Assembly (NCBI RefSeq): GCF_017309955.1
Contig: NZ_CP021248.1
Coordinates: 62,001 to 126,000, forward strand
Length of the DNA stretch: 64,000 bases
Source of the DNA: Novosphingobium sp. KA1
GTDB lineage: Bacteria > Pseudomonadota > Alphaproteobacteria > Sphingomonadales > Sphingomonadaceae
Direction of reading: 5' to 3'
Part shown: positions 26,701 to 35,161 of the stretch, piece by piece
How positions within the stretch are numbered: the first letter of the stretch is position 1
How the letters are laid out: every line of letters starts with the position of its first letter
Made by a program: the position numbers and the translations under genes
Notes under the pieces: generated by a model
Told to the model about the DNA's origin: nothing
Seen by the model: only the letters and a program-made list of their open reading frames with translations
Databases searched by the model: none

Positions 26701-27383
26701 TGCGTCAGGTCTTCCAGTCGATAACCGTAGGAATAGATCGGCGTCAGCTTGAAGCCATTGGCGGGGCGCAGCGTCAGCTTGGTCCGCACGTTGGAGATGT
26801 GGGCGTCGAGCGTGCGCGTGGGCAGGCCCGGCTTCACGCCCCAGATCGTTTCCAGCAGATAGGCGCGGGACAGCGCGCGGTTGCGATTGCGAAACAGCAG
26901 GATGGCAAGGGCGAATTCCTTCGCCGTCAGGGCAATCGCACGGCCCTGGAACTCGGCGGTTTCCCTGCGGCTGTCGAACCGGAACTGGCCAAAGGTTTCG
27001 ACCGGGCTGACAGGTTCCGGATAGGCGCGCCGGGCAACTGCGGTGACGCGGGCCAGCAGAACCGACGGTGATACAGGCTTGATGACGTAATCGTCGGCGC
27101 CGGCCAGCAGTCCCGTGACGATGTCCTCTTCGGCGGAGCGGCTGGTCAGCATGAGGGCAGGCGGCGGCGTGTCGAGGTTCGCGCGCATCCAGGCCAGCAC
27201 CTCCAGTCCGGACATGCCCGGCACGTTCCAGTCCAGGATCAGCATGTCGAACGTCTCGCGGTGCAGATTCTGGACGAGGGCCTGGCCGTCGGCGAACGTG
27301 GTGCAGCTATTGCCGCTCGCAAGCAGGGATTTCTCCACGTAGCCGGCGAGTGCCAGATCGTCCTCCAGAATGGCAATGCGCAT
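26697..27383 (-). CDS. OmpR-family response regulator of the CHASE2/FecR system
   Basis: This 228-residue regulator has a receiver domain with acidic pair EDD (7-9), phospho-acceptor D51 in MLILDWNVPG and K102 in VIKPVSP. A winged-helix DNA-binding domain ends in the TRTLDAHISNVRTKL recognition segment. GGAG lies five bases before ATG 27383. The FecR and kinase genes follow with 4-nt overlaps, so the partners are assigned by operon structure. Two TTTACA direct-repeat sites lie 87-132 bases upstream and are likely its own binding sites. Confidence 0.92.
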   Translation of the reverse strand: MRIAILEDDLALAGYVEKSLLASGNSCTTFADGQALVQNLHRETFDMLILDWNVPGMSGLEVLAWMRANLDTPPPALMLTSRSAEEDIVTGLLAGADDYVIKPVSPSVLLARVTAVARRAYPEPVSPVETFGQFRFDSRRETAEFQGRAIALTAKEFALAILLFRNRNRALSRAYLLETIWGVKPGLPTRTLDAHISNVRTKLTLRPANGFKLTPIYSYGYRLEDLTQ

Positions 27384-27469
27384 CGGTACTCCGCGTCAGG
27401 CTGGCGAGATCCGCCTTTCTGGGAGCCGCAATACCAGCGAAGCACTGAATGGGCAGCGGTTCTGTCGGG

Positions 27470-27515
27470 ATTTTACATCGTTTTACAAGGTTTGCGGATT
27501 TTGCACTCCTTTACA
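27470..27515. promoter_or_regulatory. Two TTTACA direct-repeat sites between divergent regulator and GGDEF genes
   Basis: Site 1, ATTTTACATCGTTTTACA (27470-27487), has half-sites starting ten bases apart, one helical turn. Site 2, ATTTTGCACTCCTTTACA (27498-27515), is a weaker copy. The arrangement is typical of OmpR-family regulators. Site 1 is also found upstream of the lipoprotein gene. Confidence 0.5.
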
Positions 27516-27607
27516 TGACAAAGTGCCGATGCGCTTCCACTCGGGCCTGAGGGAAAATCGACGGGAGCCGGCACGGAACCGGCCCGCAGAACAGGAACGC
27601 GAACGTG

Positions 27608-28597
27608 ATGCTGAGTACGGCCAACGCGGACGGTATTGCTGCACGCCCTTCCGGTGTGCCCGGCCAGCACCGGCCCGTCCCCTCGCTGCCGGGCATGGCG
27701 GGTGTTGTCGGGGCCTGCTTCGATCTGGTTCCCTTTGCCCTGTGCGTCCTGGATCGGACGCAGCGCATCGTCTTCGCCAATGCGCAAATGGCCGCGATCG
27801 TCGGCGTACAGGCATCGCGCCTCGACGGTCGGTGCGTGACGGGCCTGTTTCCGGAGTTCGGACGCGTGCTGGCGCGAAGTTACGCCCTGGCCGAATCCGG
27901 CGAGGACATCTCCAGCCAGCGTGTCACCTGGCGGGGGCGCACGTATGCCCTCACGTTCAGTGCAACGTACGAAGCCGATGGAATGCTGGCTGAGATGCTT
28001 GTCGGTGCTGCCGACATCACGCGGGAAATCCGGCTGGAAACGCGCCTGCGCAGATCGCGGCGCCAATTGCTTGCGTCGCTTCGGGTCGACCATCTGACGG
28101 GCCTGCTCAACCGCCGGGGGCTCGAAAGCGCGGCGGTCCGGGGGTTGAGGCGCAGTTGCCGGCAGCAGCGCCCGATCGCACTGCTCATCATCGATATCGA
28201 TTGCTTCAAGGCCTACAATGACCGCTTCGGCCATGTCGATGGCGATCGCTGCCTCGCGCGCATCGCCGGCACCATCGCCGCGCACGGACGCCGGGTGGGC
28301 GATGCCGTGGGGCGATACGGCGGTGAGGAATTCGTGGTCGTATTGCCGGATACCGATGCGGACGCTGCCATGCGCATCGCGGAAAGTTGCCGCTCCGCCG
28401 TGGAGGCTCTGGCGATCGGCCACCCTGACAGTCCTTCGGGCAAGGTGACGGTCAGCATCGGCGTGACGGCCGTGACCGGTGCAAGCGATTTGCGGATCGA
28501 TCCGCTACAGGTGGCAAGCTGCATTCGAGCGGCGGATGGTGCGCTCTATGAAGCCAAAGCCTCCGGGCGCAATGCGATCCGCTTTCACGCGCCGTAA
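27608..28597 (+). CDS. PAS-GGDEF diguanylate cyclase
   Basis: This soluble protein of 329 residues has a PAS-like sensor (about 35-140, with FALCVLDRTQRIVFANAQMAAIVG). A GGDEF domain with an intact GGEEF motif follows near residue 237. The I-site reads RVGD, a proper RxxD, so feedback inhibition by c-di-GMP is expected, unlike the other two cyclases in this window. Start is ATG 27608 or GTG 27605; AGGA lies 8-11 bases upstream. It is divergent from the response-regulator operon and shares its promoter region with two regulator-like sites, so it may be under the same control. Confidence 0.88.
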   Translation: MLSTANADGIAARPSGVPGQHRPVPSLPGMAGVVGACFDLVPFALCVLDRTQRIVFANAQMAAIVGVQASRLDGRCVTGLFPEFGRVLARSYALAESGEDISSQRVTWRGRTYALTFSATYEADGMLAEMLVGAADITREIRLETRLRRSRRQLLASLRVDHLTGLLNRRGLESAAVRGLRRSCRQQRPIALLIIDIDCFKAYNDRFGHVDGDRCLARIAGTIAAHGRRVGDAVGRYGGEEFVVVLPDTDADAAMRIAESCRSAVEALAIGHPDSPSGKVTVSIGVTAVTGASDLRIDPLQVASCIRAADGALYEAKASGRNAIRFHAP

Positions 28598-28695
28598 ACG
28601 AACGAGCGGCAGGGTTCGGAGTGGGCGGGTGTCGCTGAACGCGCCTGCTGCGTATTGCCGAAAAGCCTCGGAGCGTGTCATGGCGGCGGTCTTTT

Positions 28696-30141
28696 TCATA
28701 GGCGAAAGGTCAGGTAGGCGGCGGCGTAGAACAAGTCGCGTCCCGGCTTGAACTTCTCCGAAACGTCGCCGTAGATCGTGTAGAAGCCGACTGTGGTGAA
28801 AGGATCGAGGGCATAGCGTCCGGCTGCCGTGGCCCGCTTTCCGAAAAAGCGGGAACCGGTTTCGTCGGCGCGCCGCAGCACTTGCCCTCCCAGCGCATAG
28901 ACGCCGTCGTGGATAGAGGTGCGCCACAGGCCCGCCGCCGAGAGGTCGAGCGTCAGTTTCGCCGTCGGCTGGAGTGTCAGCATGGGCTGGAAGACCGTCA
29001 GGTTATGTGGCCCGAGGTCGCCGTTGTAGGTGAGCGGCTTGGGGAACAGCGGGCCATAGGTTCCCATCTTTCCGTCGCCGGGATTGCGATCGCCCGAACC
29101 CACGTCGACGCGCAGGGCCAGCCTGGGTTTCCATCCTCCCCGCCAGCCGTGGGCGATGGTGGCGGTGACGTAATAGGCGTCGATGTCGAGGTCGCCGAAC
29201 GAACCCCACTGGCGGATGCCTTCGACATCGACGCTCCAGGCATCGGCCTTCCCGGCATAGCGCAGCGACAACGTACGGCGCCGGTCGCGCGCGGCAGGCG
29301 CGGTGGCGAAGGACAGGCTGGCGCGGTCGGAGGCGACGAACAGCATTTCCGCACGGCCCGTGAGGTTCCCGGTGCCGAACGTGCGTCCGGCGTGAAGCCC
29401 GGTGAGGTCGTAGTCGTGGTTGGTCTCGTCGTCGAACGTGCCCAGCTTTTCGAGCACTGCATGGCCGGTGAGGAAGCCACCGTCCCACGGACCCATCGTG
29501 CCCATGACGCGCAGCAGGTCCAGCGAGCGGCGGGTATTGGCGCCTTCGCGCATGTCGAACACGGTCTGGTTGCCAATGCCGATTTCCTGTCGGCCGATGC
29601 GTGCGGCAATCCGCGCCGTGCCAAGGGGGACATGGGCCTCGAGGAAGGCCTGGTGGAAGTCCAGCCGCCCTTCCTCGATCGGAGCGACCACGGAATCGAG
29701 TCCGGAACTGGTGGCGTGCTCCAGGTCCACGAAGGCGCGAAGAATGCCCTCGACCTGGAGATCGCCCCAGACGCGGGTGCGTTGCTGGAAGTTGCCGTCG
29801 TCATCCTGTGGGCCGCGCCCCCAGCGCTCGCCGATACGCAGTTCGGGGCGCAGCCGCAGTTCCCCGCCAAGCGAGGCATACGTGGTGCCGGCCAGCGGAA
29901 TGTACTTGATCCGGGTCCAGAGATTGGCATCGCGCACGGCGCGAAAGCCGGAATAGTCCTCGTCGTGGTTGATCGGCTTGAAGGCCGGCCTGGGCGCCTT
30001 GGGACGGTTCGGACTTTGCGGCGCCGCGATCACGGCCTCGGCCTCGGCAGGCGAGGCGGCCTGTGCCGATACCGGCGCAGGTGCGTGTTCGGGCATCTGC
30101 GCGGTCGCTGCGGTCAGGGCATGCGCCAGGATCTGGAGCAT
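28696..30141 (-). CDS. Alginate-export-family porin, probable aromatic acid channel
   Basis: This 481-residue beta-barrel protein has an N-terminal leader followed by a Pro/Ala-rich linker (about 15-55). The family strand YASLGGELRLRPELRIGERWG follows, and the protein ends in AAYLTFRL with a terminal aromatic position. ATG 30141 follows GGGAGAG, the same site used by several genes of this cluster. It is a paralogue of the porin at 1794-3239. Its place next to the aromatic-acid carrier gene and the benzoate operon suggests outer-membrane entry of benzoate, a role played elsewhere by unrelated OprD-type BenF porins; this is inference from context. Confidence 0.78.
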   Translation of the reverse strand: MLQILAHALTAATAQMPEHAPAPVSAQAASPAEAEAVIAAPQSPNRPKAPRPAFKPINHDEDYSGFRAVRDANLWTRIKYIPLAGTTYASLGGELRLRPELRIGERWGRGPQDDDGNFQQRTRVWGDLQVEGILRAFVDLEHATSSGLDSVVAPIEEGRLDFHQAFLEAHVPLGTARIAARIGRQEIGIGNQTVFDMREGANTRRSLDLLRVMGTMGPWDGGFLTGHAVLEKLGTFDDETNHDYDLTGLHAGRTFGTGNLTGRAEMLFVASDRASLSFATAPAARDRRRTLSLRYAGKADAWSVDVEGIRQWGSFGDLDIDAYYVTATIAHGWRGGWKPRLALRVDVGSGDRNPGDGKMGTYGPLFPKPLTYNGDLGPHNLTVFQPMLTLQPTAKLTLDLSAAGLWRTSIHDGVYALGGQVLRRADETGSRFFGKRATAAGRYALDPFTTVGFYTIYGDVSEKFKPGRDLFYAAAYLTFRL

Positions 30142-30220
30142 CGATACTCTCCCATTTTTTCGTTTTTTCTGAAAGGCGTGACCTTGTCGCGAGCTCTATG
30201 CGACGGTCATGATCGTTCGC

Positions 30221-31549
30221 TCACGCCGCGAGAGCGCGGGCTTCCCGGCTGCGTTGCCGGCGGCGGCTCACGGCGTAGAGTGCAGTCGCCAGCACGGAGG
30301 CGAGGCCTGGAATGGAGAAGGCGAGGAAATTGAGCGCCATCGGCAGTTCGGCCGCGAGCAGCAGCCCGCCCAGCATCGGTCCGACGATCGCGCCGAGGCG
30401 GCCCATTCCCGAGGCCCAGCCCAGCCCCGTGGAGCGCACGGCGAGGCTGTAGAACTCCGCGACGCTGGCATAGAGCAGGATCTGCGTGCCGGTCGTGCCC
30501 GCACCGGCGATGAAGATCAGCAGGTAGAGGACCGGCATGGCGCTGTTGAGGCCGAGCAGGGCGATGCACAGGGCGCCAAGGGCAAAATAGGCCATGACCA
30601 CGCGGGTCAGTCCCAAGCGGTCGGCCAGGCGGCCGCCCACGATCGCGCCGAACATGCCGCCGCAATTGAGAGCGAGCAGGAACGACAGGCTGGACCCCAG
30701 GCTATATCCGGCACTGCGCATCAACTGCGGCAACCACGAACCCAGCGCATAGACCATCAGCAGGCAGCAGAAGAAGCACAGCCACATGGACAGCGTGCCC
30801 AGCGTGCGGTCATGCCGGAACAGCTCGCTCACCGAGGCGCGGCCTGGGTCGGCCTCGCGCAGGACCAGCGGCGCGCCGGTGGCGGCCTCCGGGGAGATCT
30901 GGCGCAGCAGCGCGCGGGCCTTGTCCTGCTCGCCCTTGCGCACCAGGAAGCCGACCGATTCCGGAAGGCCGCGCAGGATCAGCGGAAGCAGCGCCAGCGG
31001 CACGGCGGCGGCCAGGAACATCGCCTGCCAGCCGAACCGGGGGAGCAGCCAGATGCCCAGCCCCGCCGCGACCATTCCGCCCACCGCATAGCCGCTGAAC
31101 ATCAGCGCCACGAGCGTGCTGCGCATCCGCTTGGGGGCATATTCGTTGGTCAGCGCCACGGCGTTGGGCATCAACCCGCCGCAGCCGAGACCTGCGGCGA
31201 AGCGCAGCAGGCCGAACATCGTCGGCGTCGTCACGAAGCCGTTCAGGAAGGTTGCCGCGCTGAACAGGGTGAAGCAGAGGGCGATGCATTTCTTGCGGCC
31301 GATCCGGTCCCCCATCGGCCCGAACACAAGCGCGCCGGACATCATGCCGAACAGCGCCCAGCTCGCCAGAGATCCGGCCTCGGGCGCGGTGAGTTGCCAC
31401 TGCTCCATCAGCTTTGGAAGAACGACGCCGTAAATGAACACGTCGTAGCCATCGACTATAAGCAGCAGTGCGCAGGCGATGATTATCTTGCGATGCAGAG
31501 TTCCAAATCTGGCTTCGTCGACAAGACGGCCGACATCGATACCTTGCAT
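30221..31549 (-). CDS. benK: Aromatic acid:H+ symporter (BenK/PcaK type MFS)
   Basis: This 442-residue inner-membrane carrier has twelve hydrophobic segments. It carries the AAHS signature DGYDVFIYGVVLP in helix 1 and GPMGDRIGRKKCI in the helix 2-3 loop. These residues bind and transport aromatic carboxylates with protons. ATG 31549 follows GAGAGGA. The gene lies between a porin gene and the LysR regulator and faces away from the cat/ben/pca operon, so benzoate is the likely substrate. Related carriers for 4-hydroxybenzoate or protocatechuate cannot be excluded by sequence. Confidence 0.88.
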   Translation of the reverse strand: MQGIDVGRLVDEARFGTLHRKIIIACALLLIVDGYDVFIYGVVLPKLMEQWQLTAPEAGSLASWALFGMMSGALVFGPMGDRIGRKKCIALCFTLFSAATFLNGFVTTPTMFGLLRFAAGLGCGGLMPNAVALTNEYAPKRMRSTLVALMFSGYAVGGMVAAGLGIWLLPRFGWQAMFLAAAVPLALLPLILRGLPESVGFLVRKGEQDKARALLRQISPEAATGAPLVLREADPGRASVSELFRHDRTLGTLSMWLCFFCCLLMVYALGSWLPQLMRSAGYSLGSSLSFLLALNCGGMFGAIVGGRLADRLGLTRVVMAYFALGALCIALLGLNSAMPVLYLLIFIAGAGTTGTQILLYASVAEFYSLAVRSTGLGWASGMGRLGAIVGPMLGGLLLAAELPMALNFLAFSIPGLASVLATALYAVSRRRQRSREARALAA

Positions 31550-31674
31550 ATCGATTCCTCTCCCATTTTCACGTTTTGTGATTTTCCGGGACAGTGAATG
31601 GCCAGTAGAAGTTCAACAAATACCGTTTAAGTCCGATGCGAATACGCAGCGGGTATCGTGCGGAAACGTGCCGG

Positions 31675-32598
31675 TCACAATTCCTCGCCAAGCGCGGCAG
31701 GCACTTCGTAGCCCCACTGGGCATATTGCCGCGCGATCACCGAGGCCATGAGCGCCAGTTCGGGCGAGCGGTCTCCCGGTCGGTGGCTCATGATGATGGG
31801 GGAGGTGGCCGGTTCCGCCAGTTCGCGGAAGGCGACGTCGTGGCTGCGCGCGCGGCGCACCGATTCCGGGACGATGGCCATGCCTTCCTCCGCCGCGACG
31901 AGGCCGATGGCGATCTGCAGTTCGCGCGCCTCGTGAACGATCCGCGGTTCTATCGAATGATCGCGGAACAGCGAGATCACCTGGTCGGCATAGCTCGGGC
32001 GGGGCGCGCGCGGATAGATGATCTGCGGCTCGTCGGCCAGATCGCGCAGCGAGATCGGCCCGCTCCCGGCGGCCAAAGGGTGGTCGACCGGGAAGGCGGC
32101 GACGAGTTTCTCATTGCGCAGGATGATGCGGCGCACCGAAGGGTCTTCGAAACGGATGCGCCCGAAGCCGACATCGATGCGCCCGTCCTTCAGCGCGGCG
32201 ATCTGGTCCAGCGTGGTGGCTTCCACCATGACCAGTTCCACGTTCTGTGCCACCTTGCGGAATTCGCGGATCAGTTCGGGCAGGCGCGCATAGATGGTGG
32301 AGGCGACAAAACCGATCACCAGCCGCCGCCGCTCGCTGGTGGCGGCGACCCGCACCATGGCCTCCATGTCCTCGATGCGCGCCAGGACTTGCAGGGCCTG
32401 GTCGTGGAGCAGGCGGCCGACGGCGGTGAGCCGCAGCGGGCGCGTGCCGCGATCGAGCAGCGGCGCGCCGACATGCGCCTCCAGTTGCTGGATCGCGCGC
32501 GAAAGCGGCGGCTGGGCAATGTGCAGCCGCTCGGCGGCGCGATTGAAGTTTCCTTCGTCCGCCACGGCCACGAAATAGCGCAGAAGGCGCACGTCCAT
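31675..32598 (-). CDS. LysR-type regulator, CatR/BenM-like
   Basis: This 307-residue regulator has an N-terminal winged helix (LLRYFVAVADEGNFNRAAERLHIAQPPLSRAIQQLEAHVGAP compressed here to its key features: FNRAAERL and PPLSRAIQQLE) and a periplasmic-binding-protein-like effector domain. CatR, CatM and BenM respond to cis,cis-muconate or benzoate. The gene is divergent from catB with 112 bases between starts, and that gap holds an ATAC-N7-GTAT site, the known recognition pattern of CatM/BenM. ATG 32598 is preferred over the GTG at 32601. It probably activates the operon when muconate accumulates. Confidence 0.9.
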   Translation of the reverse strand: MDVRLLRYFVAVADEGNFNRAAERLHIAQPPLSRAIQQLEAHVGAPLLDRGTRPLRLTAVGRLLHDQALQVLARIEDMEAMVRVAATSERRRLVIGFVASTIYARLPELIREFRKVAQNVELVMVEATTLDQIAALKDGRIDVGFGRIRFEDPSVRRIILRNEKLVAAFPVDHPLAAGSGPISLRDLADEPQIIYPRAPRPSYADQVISLFRDHSIEPRIVHEARELQIAIGLVAAEEGMAIVPESVRRARSHDVAFRELAEPATSPIIMSHRPGDRSPELALMASVIARQYAQWGYEVPAALGEEL

Positions 32599-32607
32599 CA
32601 CGATAAC

Positions 32608-32622
32608 ATACCTCTCAGGTAT
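32608..32622. promoter_or_regulatory. LysR-type operator ATAC-N7-GTAT
   Basis: ATACCTCTCAGGTAT is an exact match to the BenM/CatM recognition pattern ATAC-N7-GTAT. It sits ten bases from the regulator start and 89 bases upstream of catB, a position that would serve both repression of the regulator and activation of the operon. Confidence 0.75.
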
Positions 32623-32710
32623 GGACCCGTAACCGCATTGATCTTTGCAGCCGCTGCGGCCGGGGCCTAACTTTCCTCTCGAAAGCTAAACATTCGGGAG
32701 AGTCGCTGCA

Positions 32711-33880
32711 ATGGCCCTGTTGAGCCAGGCTGATACCTTAATCGTCGATGTGCCGACGATCCGCCCGCATGTGCTGGCCATGGCCACGATGCATTCGCAG
32801 GCGATGGTGATCGTCCGCCTTACGGACAGCGACGGCGTCGAGGGCATTGGCGAGGGCACCACGATCGGCGGCCTCAGCTATGGCGAGGAAAGCCCGGAAA
32901 GCATCAAGTCCGCCATCGACACTTATATCGTCCCGGTCCTGAAGACCTGCGACATCGCCCAGGTCGGCGCGGCGATGGCGAAGGTGACCAGGTGCGTGCG
33001 CGGCAACCACTTCGCCAAGTGCGCGGTGGAAACGGCGCTGCTGGACATGGCGGGCAAGCGGCTGGGCGTGCCGGTCTCCGACCTCATCGGCGGCGGCCGC
33101 GTGCGGGACGAGATGCCGGTGGCCTGGACCCTCGCCAGCGGCGACACCGCGCGCGACATTGCCGAGGGCGAGGAAATGCTCGGTCTTCGCCGCCACCGCA
33201 TCTTCAAGCTGAAGATCGGCAAGCGCGACGTTCGGGCGGACGTCGCCCACGTGGGCGCGATCTGCAAGGCGCTGGGGGACCGTGCCAGCGTGCGTGTGGA
33301 TGTGAACCAGAACTGGAGCGAGGCGCAGGCCAAGCTGGGCATGGCGATGCTGCAGGATGTCGGCTGCGATCTGGTCGAACAGCCGATCGCCGGGGACGAT
33401 ATTGCGGCGATGACCCGCCTTGCCACGACGCAGGCGGTGCCGCTGATGGCGGACGAGGCGCTGCACGGTCCGCGCACCGCGCTGCGGATTGCCGCAGCCG
33501 GGGCGGCGGGCGTCTTCGCGCTGAAGATCGCGCAGTCGGGCGGGCTTTTCGCCACCGCCGAAGTGGCCGCCATCGGCACCGCGGCGGGCATCGGCCTCTA
33601 TGGCGGCACGATGCTGGAAGGCGGCGTCGGCACGGCGGCTTCGGCCCATGTCTTCGCCACCGTTCCCGAGCTGGCCTGGGGCACCGAACTGTTCGGTCCG
33701 CTGCTGCAGACCGAGGAAATCCTCACGCAGCCGCTCGGCTATGGGGACTTTGCGCTGAAAGTGCCGACCGGCCCCGGCCTCGGCATCGCGCTCGATCCCG
33801 ACAAGATCGCCTTCTTCCGGCGCGACCGCGCCACGACCCTTGGGGCCGCGCGCCTTCACGCCGTAAACGCAGGAGCCTGA
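32711..33880 (+). CDS. catB: Muconate cycloisomerase
   Basis: This 389-residue enzyme of the enolase superfamily converts cis,cis-muconate to muconolactone. It has the two active-site lysines K166 and K168 in FKLKIGK, metal ligands D197 (VRVDVNQ), E223 (LVEQP) and D248 (MADEA), and the second base K272 (ALKIAQ). Length is typical. It opens the operon: GGGAGAG lies eight bases before ATG 32711, and catC starts three bases after its stop. The divergent LysR gene controls it. Confidence 0.95.
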   Translation: MALLSQADTLIVDVPTIRPHVLAMATMHSQAMVIVRLTDSDGVEGIGEGTTIGGLSYGEESPESIKSAIDTYIVPVLKTCDIAQVGAAMAKVTRCVRGNHFAKCAVETALLDMAGKRLGVPVSDLIGGGRVRDEMPVAWTLASGDTARDIAEGEEMLGLRRHRIFKLKIGKRDVRADVAHVGAICKALGDRASVRVDVNQNWSEAQAKLGMAMLQDVGCDLVEQPIAGDDIAAMTRLATTQAVPLMADEALHGPRTALRIAAAGAAGVFALKIAQSGGLFATAEVAAIGTAAGIGLYGGTMLEGGVGTAASAHVFATVPELAWGTELFGPLLQTEEILTQPLGYGDFALKVPTGPGLGIALDPDKIAFFRRDRATTLGAARLHAVNAGA

Positions 33881-33883
33881 ACC

Positions 33884-34174
33884 ATGCTGTTCATGGTCGA
33901 AATGGACGTCAACATTCCGCTGGACTTCGATGCCGATGAGGTCGCGAAGATCAAGGCCGCCGAAAAGGCCTACTTCCAGCAGCTCCAGCAGGCGGGCACC
34001 TGGCGCCACATCTGGCGCAAGGTCGGGCTCTATTCCAACGTCTCGATCTTTGATGTCGAGAGCAATGCGGCGCTGCACGACACGCTGATGGCGCTGCCGC
34101 TCTACCCCTTCATGACCATGAAGATCACGCCGCTCGCCCGGCACCCATCCTCCATCCATGACGACGATCGCTGA
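33884..34174 (+). CDS. catC: Muconolactone delta-isomerase
   Basis: This 96-residue protein has the start MLFMVEMDVNIP and the GTWRHIWRKVGLYSNVSIFDVES core that define the muconolactone isomerase family, which forms a decamer. It converts muconolactone to 3-oxoadipate enol-lactone. AGGAG lies eight bases before the ATG. catB is three bases upstream and catA 40 bases downstream, matching the order of metabolic steps. Confidence 0.96.
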   Translation: MLFMVEMDVNIPLDFDADEVAKIKAAEKAYFQQLQQAGTWRHIWRKVGLYSNVSIFDVESNAALHDTLMALPLYPFMTMKITPLARHPSSIHDDDR

Positions 34175-34214
34175 TCGCCGGAGCCACTGAATACAGTCCT
34201 TGGGAGAGAATAAA

Positions 34215-35135
34215 ATGGACGTCAGCTTCGTAAAGACCCCGGAAATCCAGCAGCTGCTCGACCGCGCCGCCGGCGTGAACGAGAGCGGCGGCAGCCCGCG
34301 CCTGAAGGCGATCATGCGTGACCTCACGGAATCGGTGATGGAGCTGATCGTCCGCCACGACATTTCCGAAAGCGAGTTCTGGTTCGCCATGAAGTACCTT
34401 TCGGACAGCGCGGGCGAGATCGGCCTGATCGTGCCCGGCACCGGCCTTGAGCACTTCCTGGACCTCTACATGGATGCCAAGGATGCCGAAGCGGGCCTCT
34501 CCGGCGGCACCCCGCGTACCATCGAAGGGCCGCTCTACGTTGCCGGCGCGCCGCTGGTGGAAGGCAATGTGAACCTTTCCGTCGACGAGGACGAGGGCAC
34601 TACGGTCCTGCACATGACCGGCAGTGTCACCGGCCCGGATGGCGAGGTGGTGGAGAACGCGATCGTCCACGTCTGGCATGCGAATTCGAAGGGCTGGTAT
34701 TCGCACTTCGATCCCACCGGCGAACAGACCCCGTTCAACAACCGCCGCCGCATCAAGCTGGGCAAGGACGGACGCTATGCGTTCCATTCCAGGCAGCCGA
34801 GCGGCTATTCGGTGCCCCCGGGCGGATCGACCGACCAGCTGATGCGGGCGCTGGGCCGCCACGGCAATCGCCCCGCCCACGTCCATTTCTTCATCGAAGC
34901 GCCGGGTTACCGGACGCTGACCACGCAGATCAATTTCGGCGACGATCCCTTCGCGGCCGACGATTTCGCCTTCGGCACCCGCGAGGGTCTGCTGCCGGTG
35001 CCCAGCCGCCAGGGCGACAGCGCCTACATCCAGTTCGACTTCCAGATGCAGCGCGCCGCCGATGCGGATGACGAGCACTTCTCGTCCCGCGTCCGCGCCG
35101 AGGCCGAGCCGCAGAAGCAGACCGAAACGGCCTGA
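34215..35135 (+). CDS. catA: Catechol 1,2-dioxygenase
   Basis: This 306-residue intradiol dioxygenase opens catechol to cis,cis-muconate. An N-terminal helical dimerisation domain (about 1-100) precedes the beta-sandwich catalytic domain. The four Fe(III) ligands are visible: Y162 (GWYSHFD), Y198 (GYSVPPGG), H222 and H224 (AHVHFF). ATG 34215 is set by GGGAGAG six bases upstream; a TTG 15 bases earlier is in frame but unlikely. It lies between catC and benA. Confidence 0.96.
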   Translation: MDVSFVKTPEIQQLLDRAAGVNESGGSPRLKAIMRDLTESVMELIVRHDISESEFWFAMKYLSDSAGEIGLIVPGTGLEHFLDLYMDAKDAEAGLSGGTPRTIEGPLYVAGAPLVEGNVNLSVDEDEGTTVLHMTGSVTGPDGEVVENAIVHVWHANSKGWYSHFDPTGEQTPFNNRRRIKLGKDGRYAFHSRQPSGYSVPPGGSTDQLMRALGRHGNRPAHVHFFIEAPGYRTLTTQINFGDDPFAADDFAFGTREGLLPVPSRQGDSAYIQFDFQMQRAADADDEHFSSRVRAEAEPQKQTETA

Positions 35136-35161
35136 CCACAACGATAACGGGAGACAGGATC

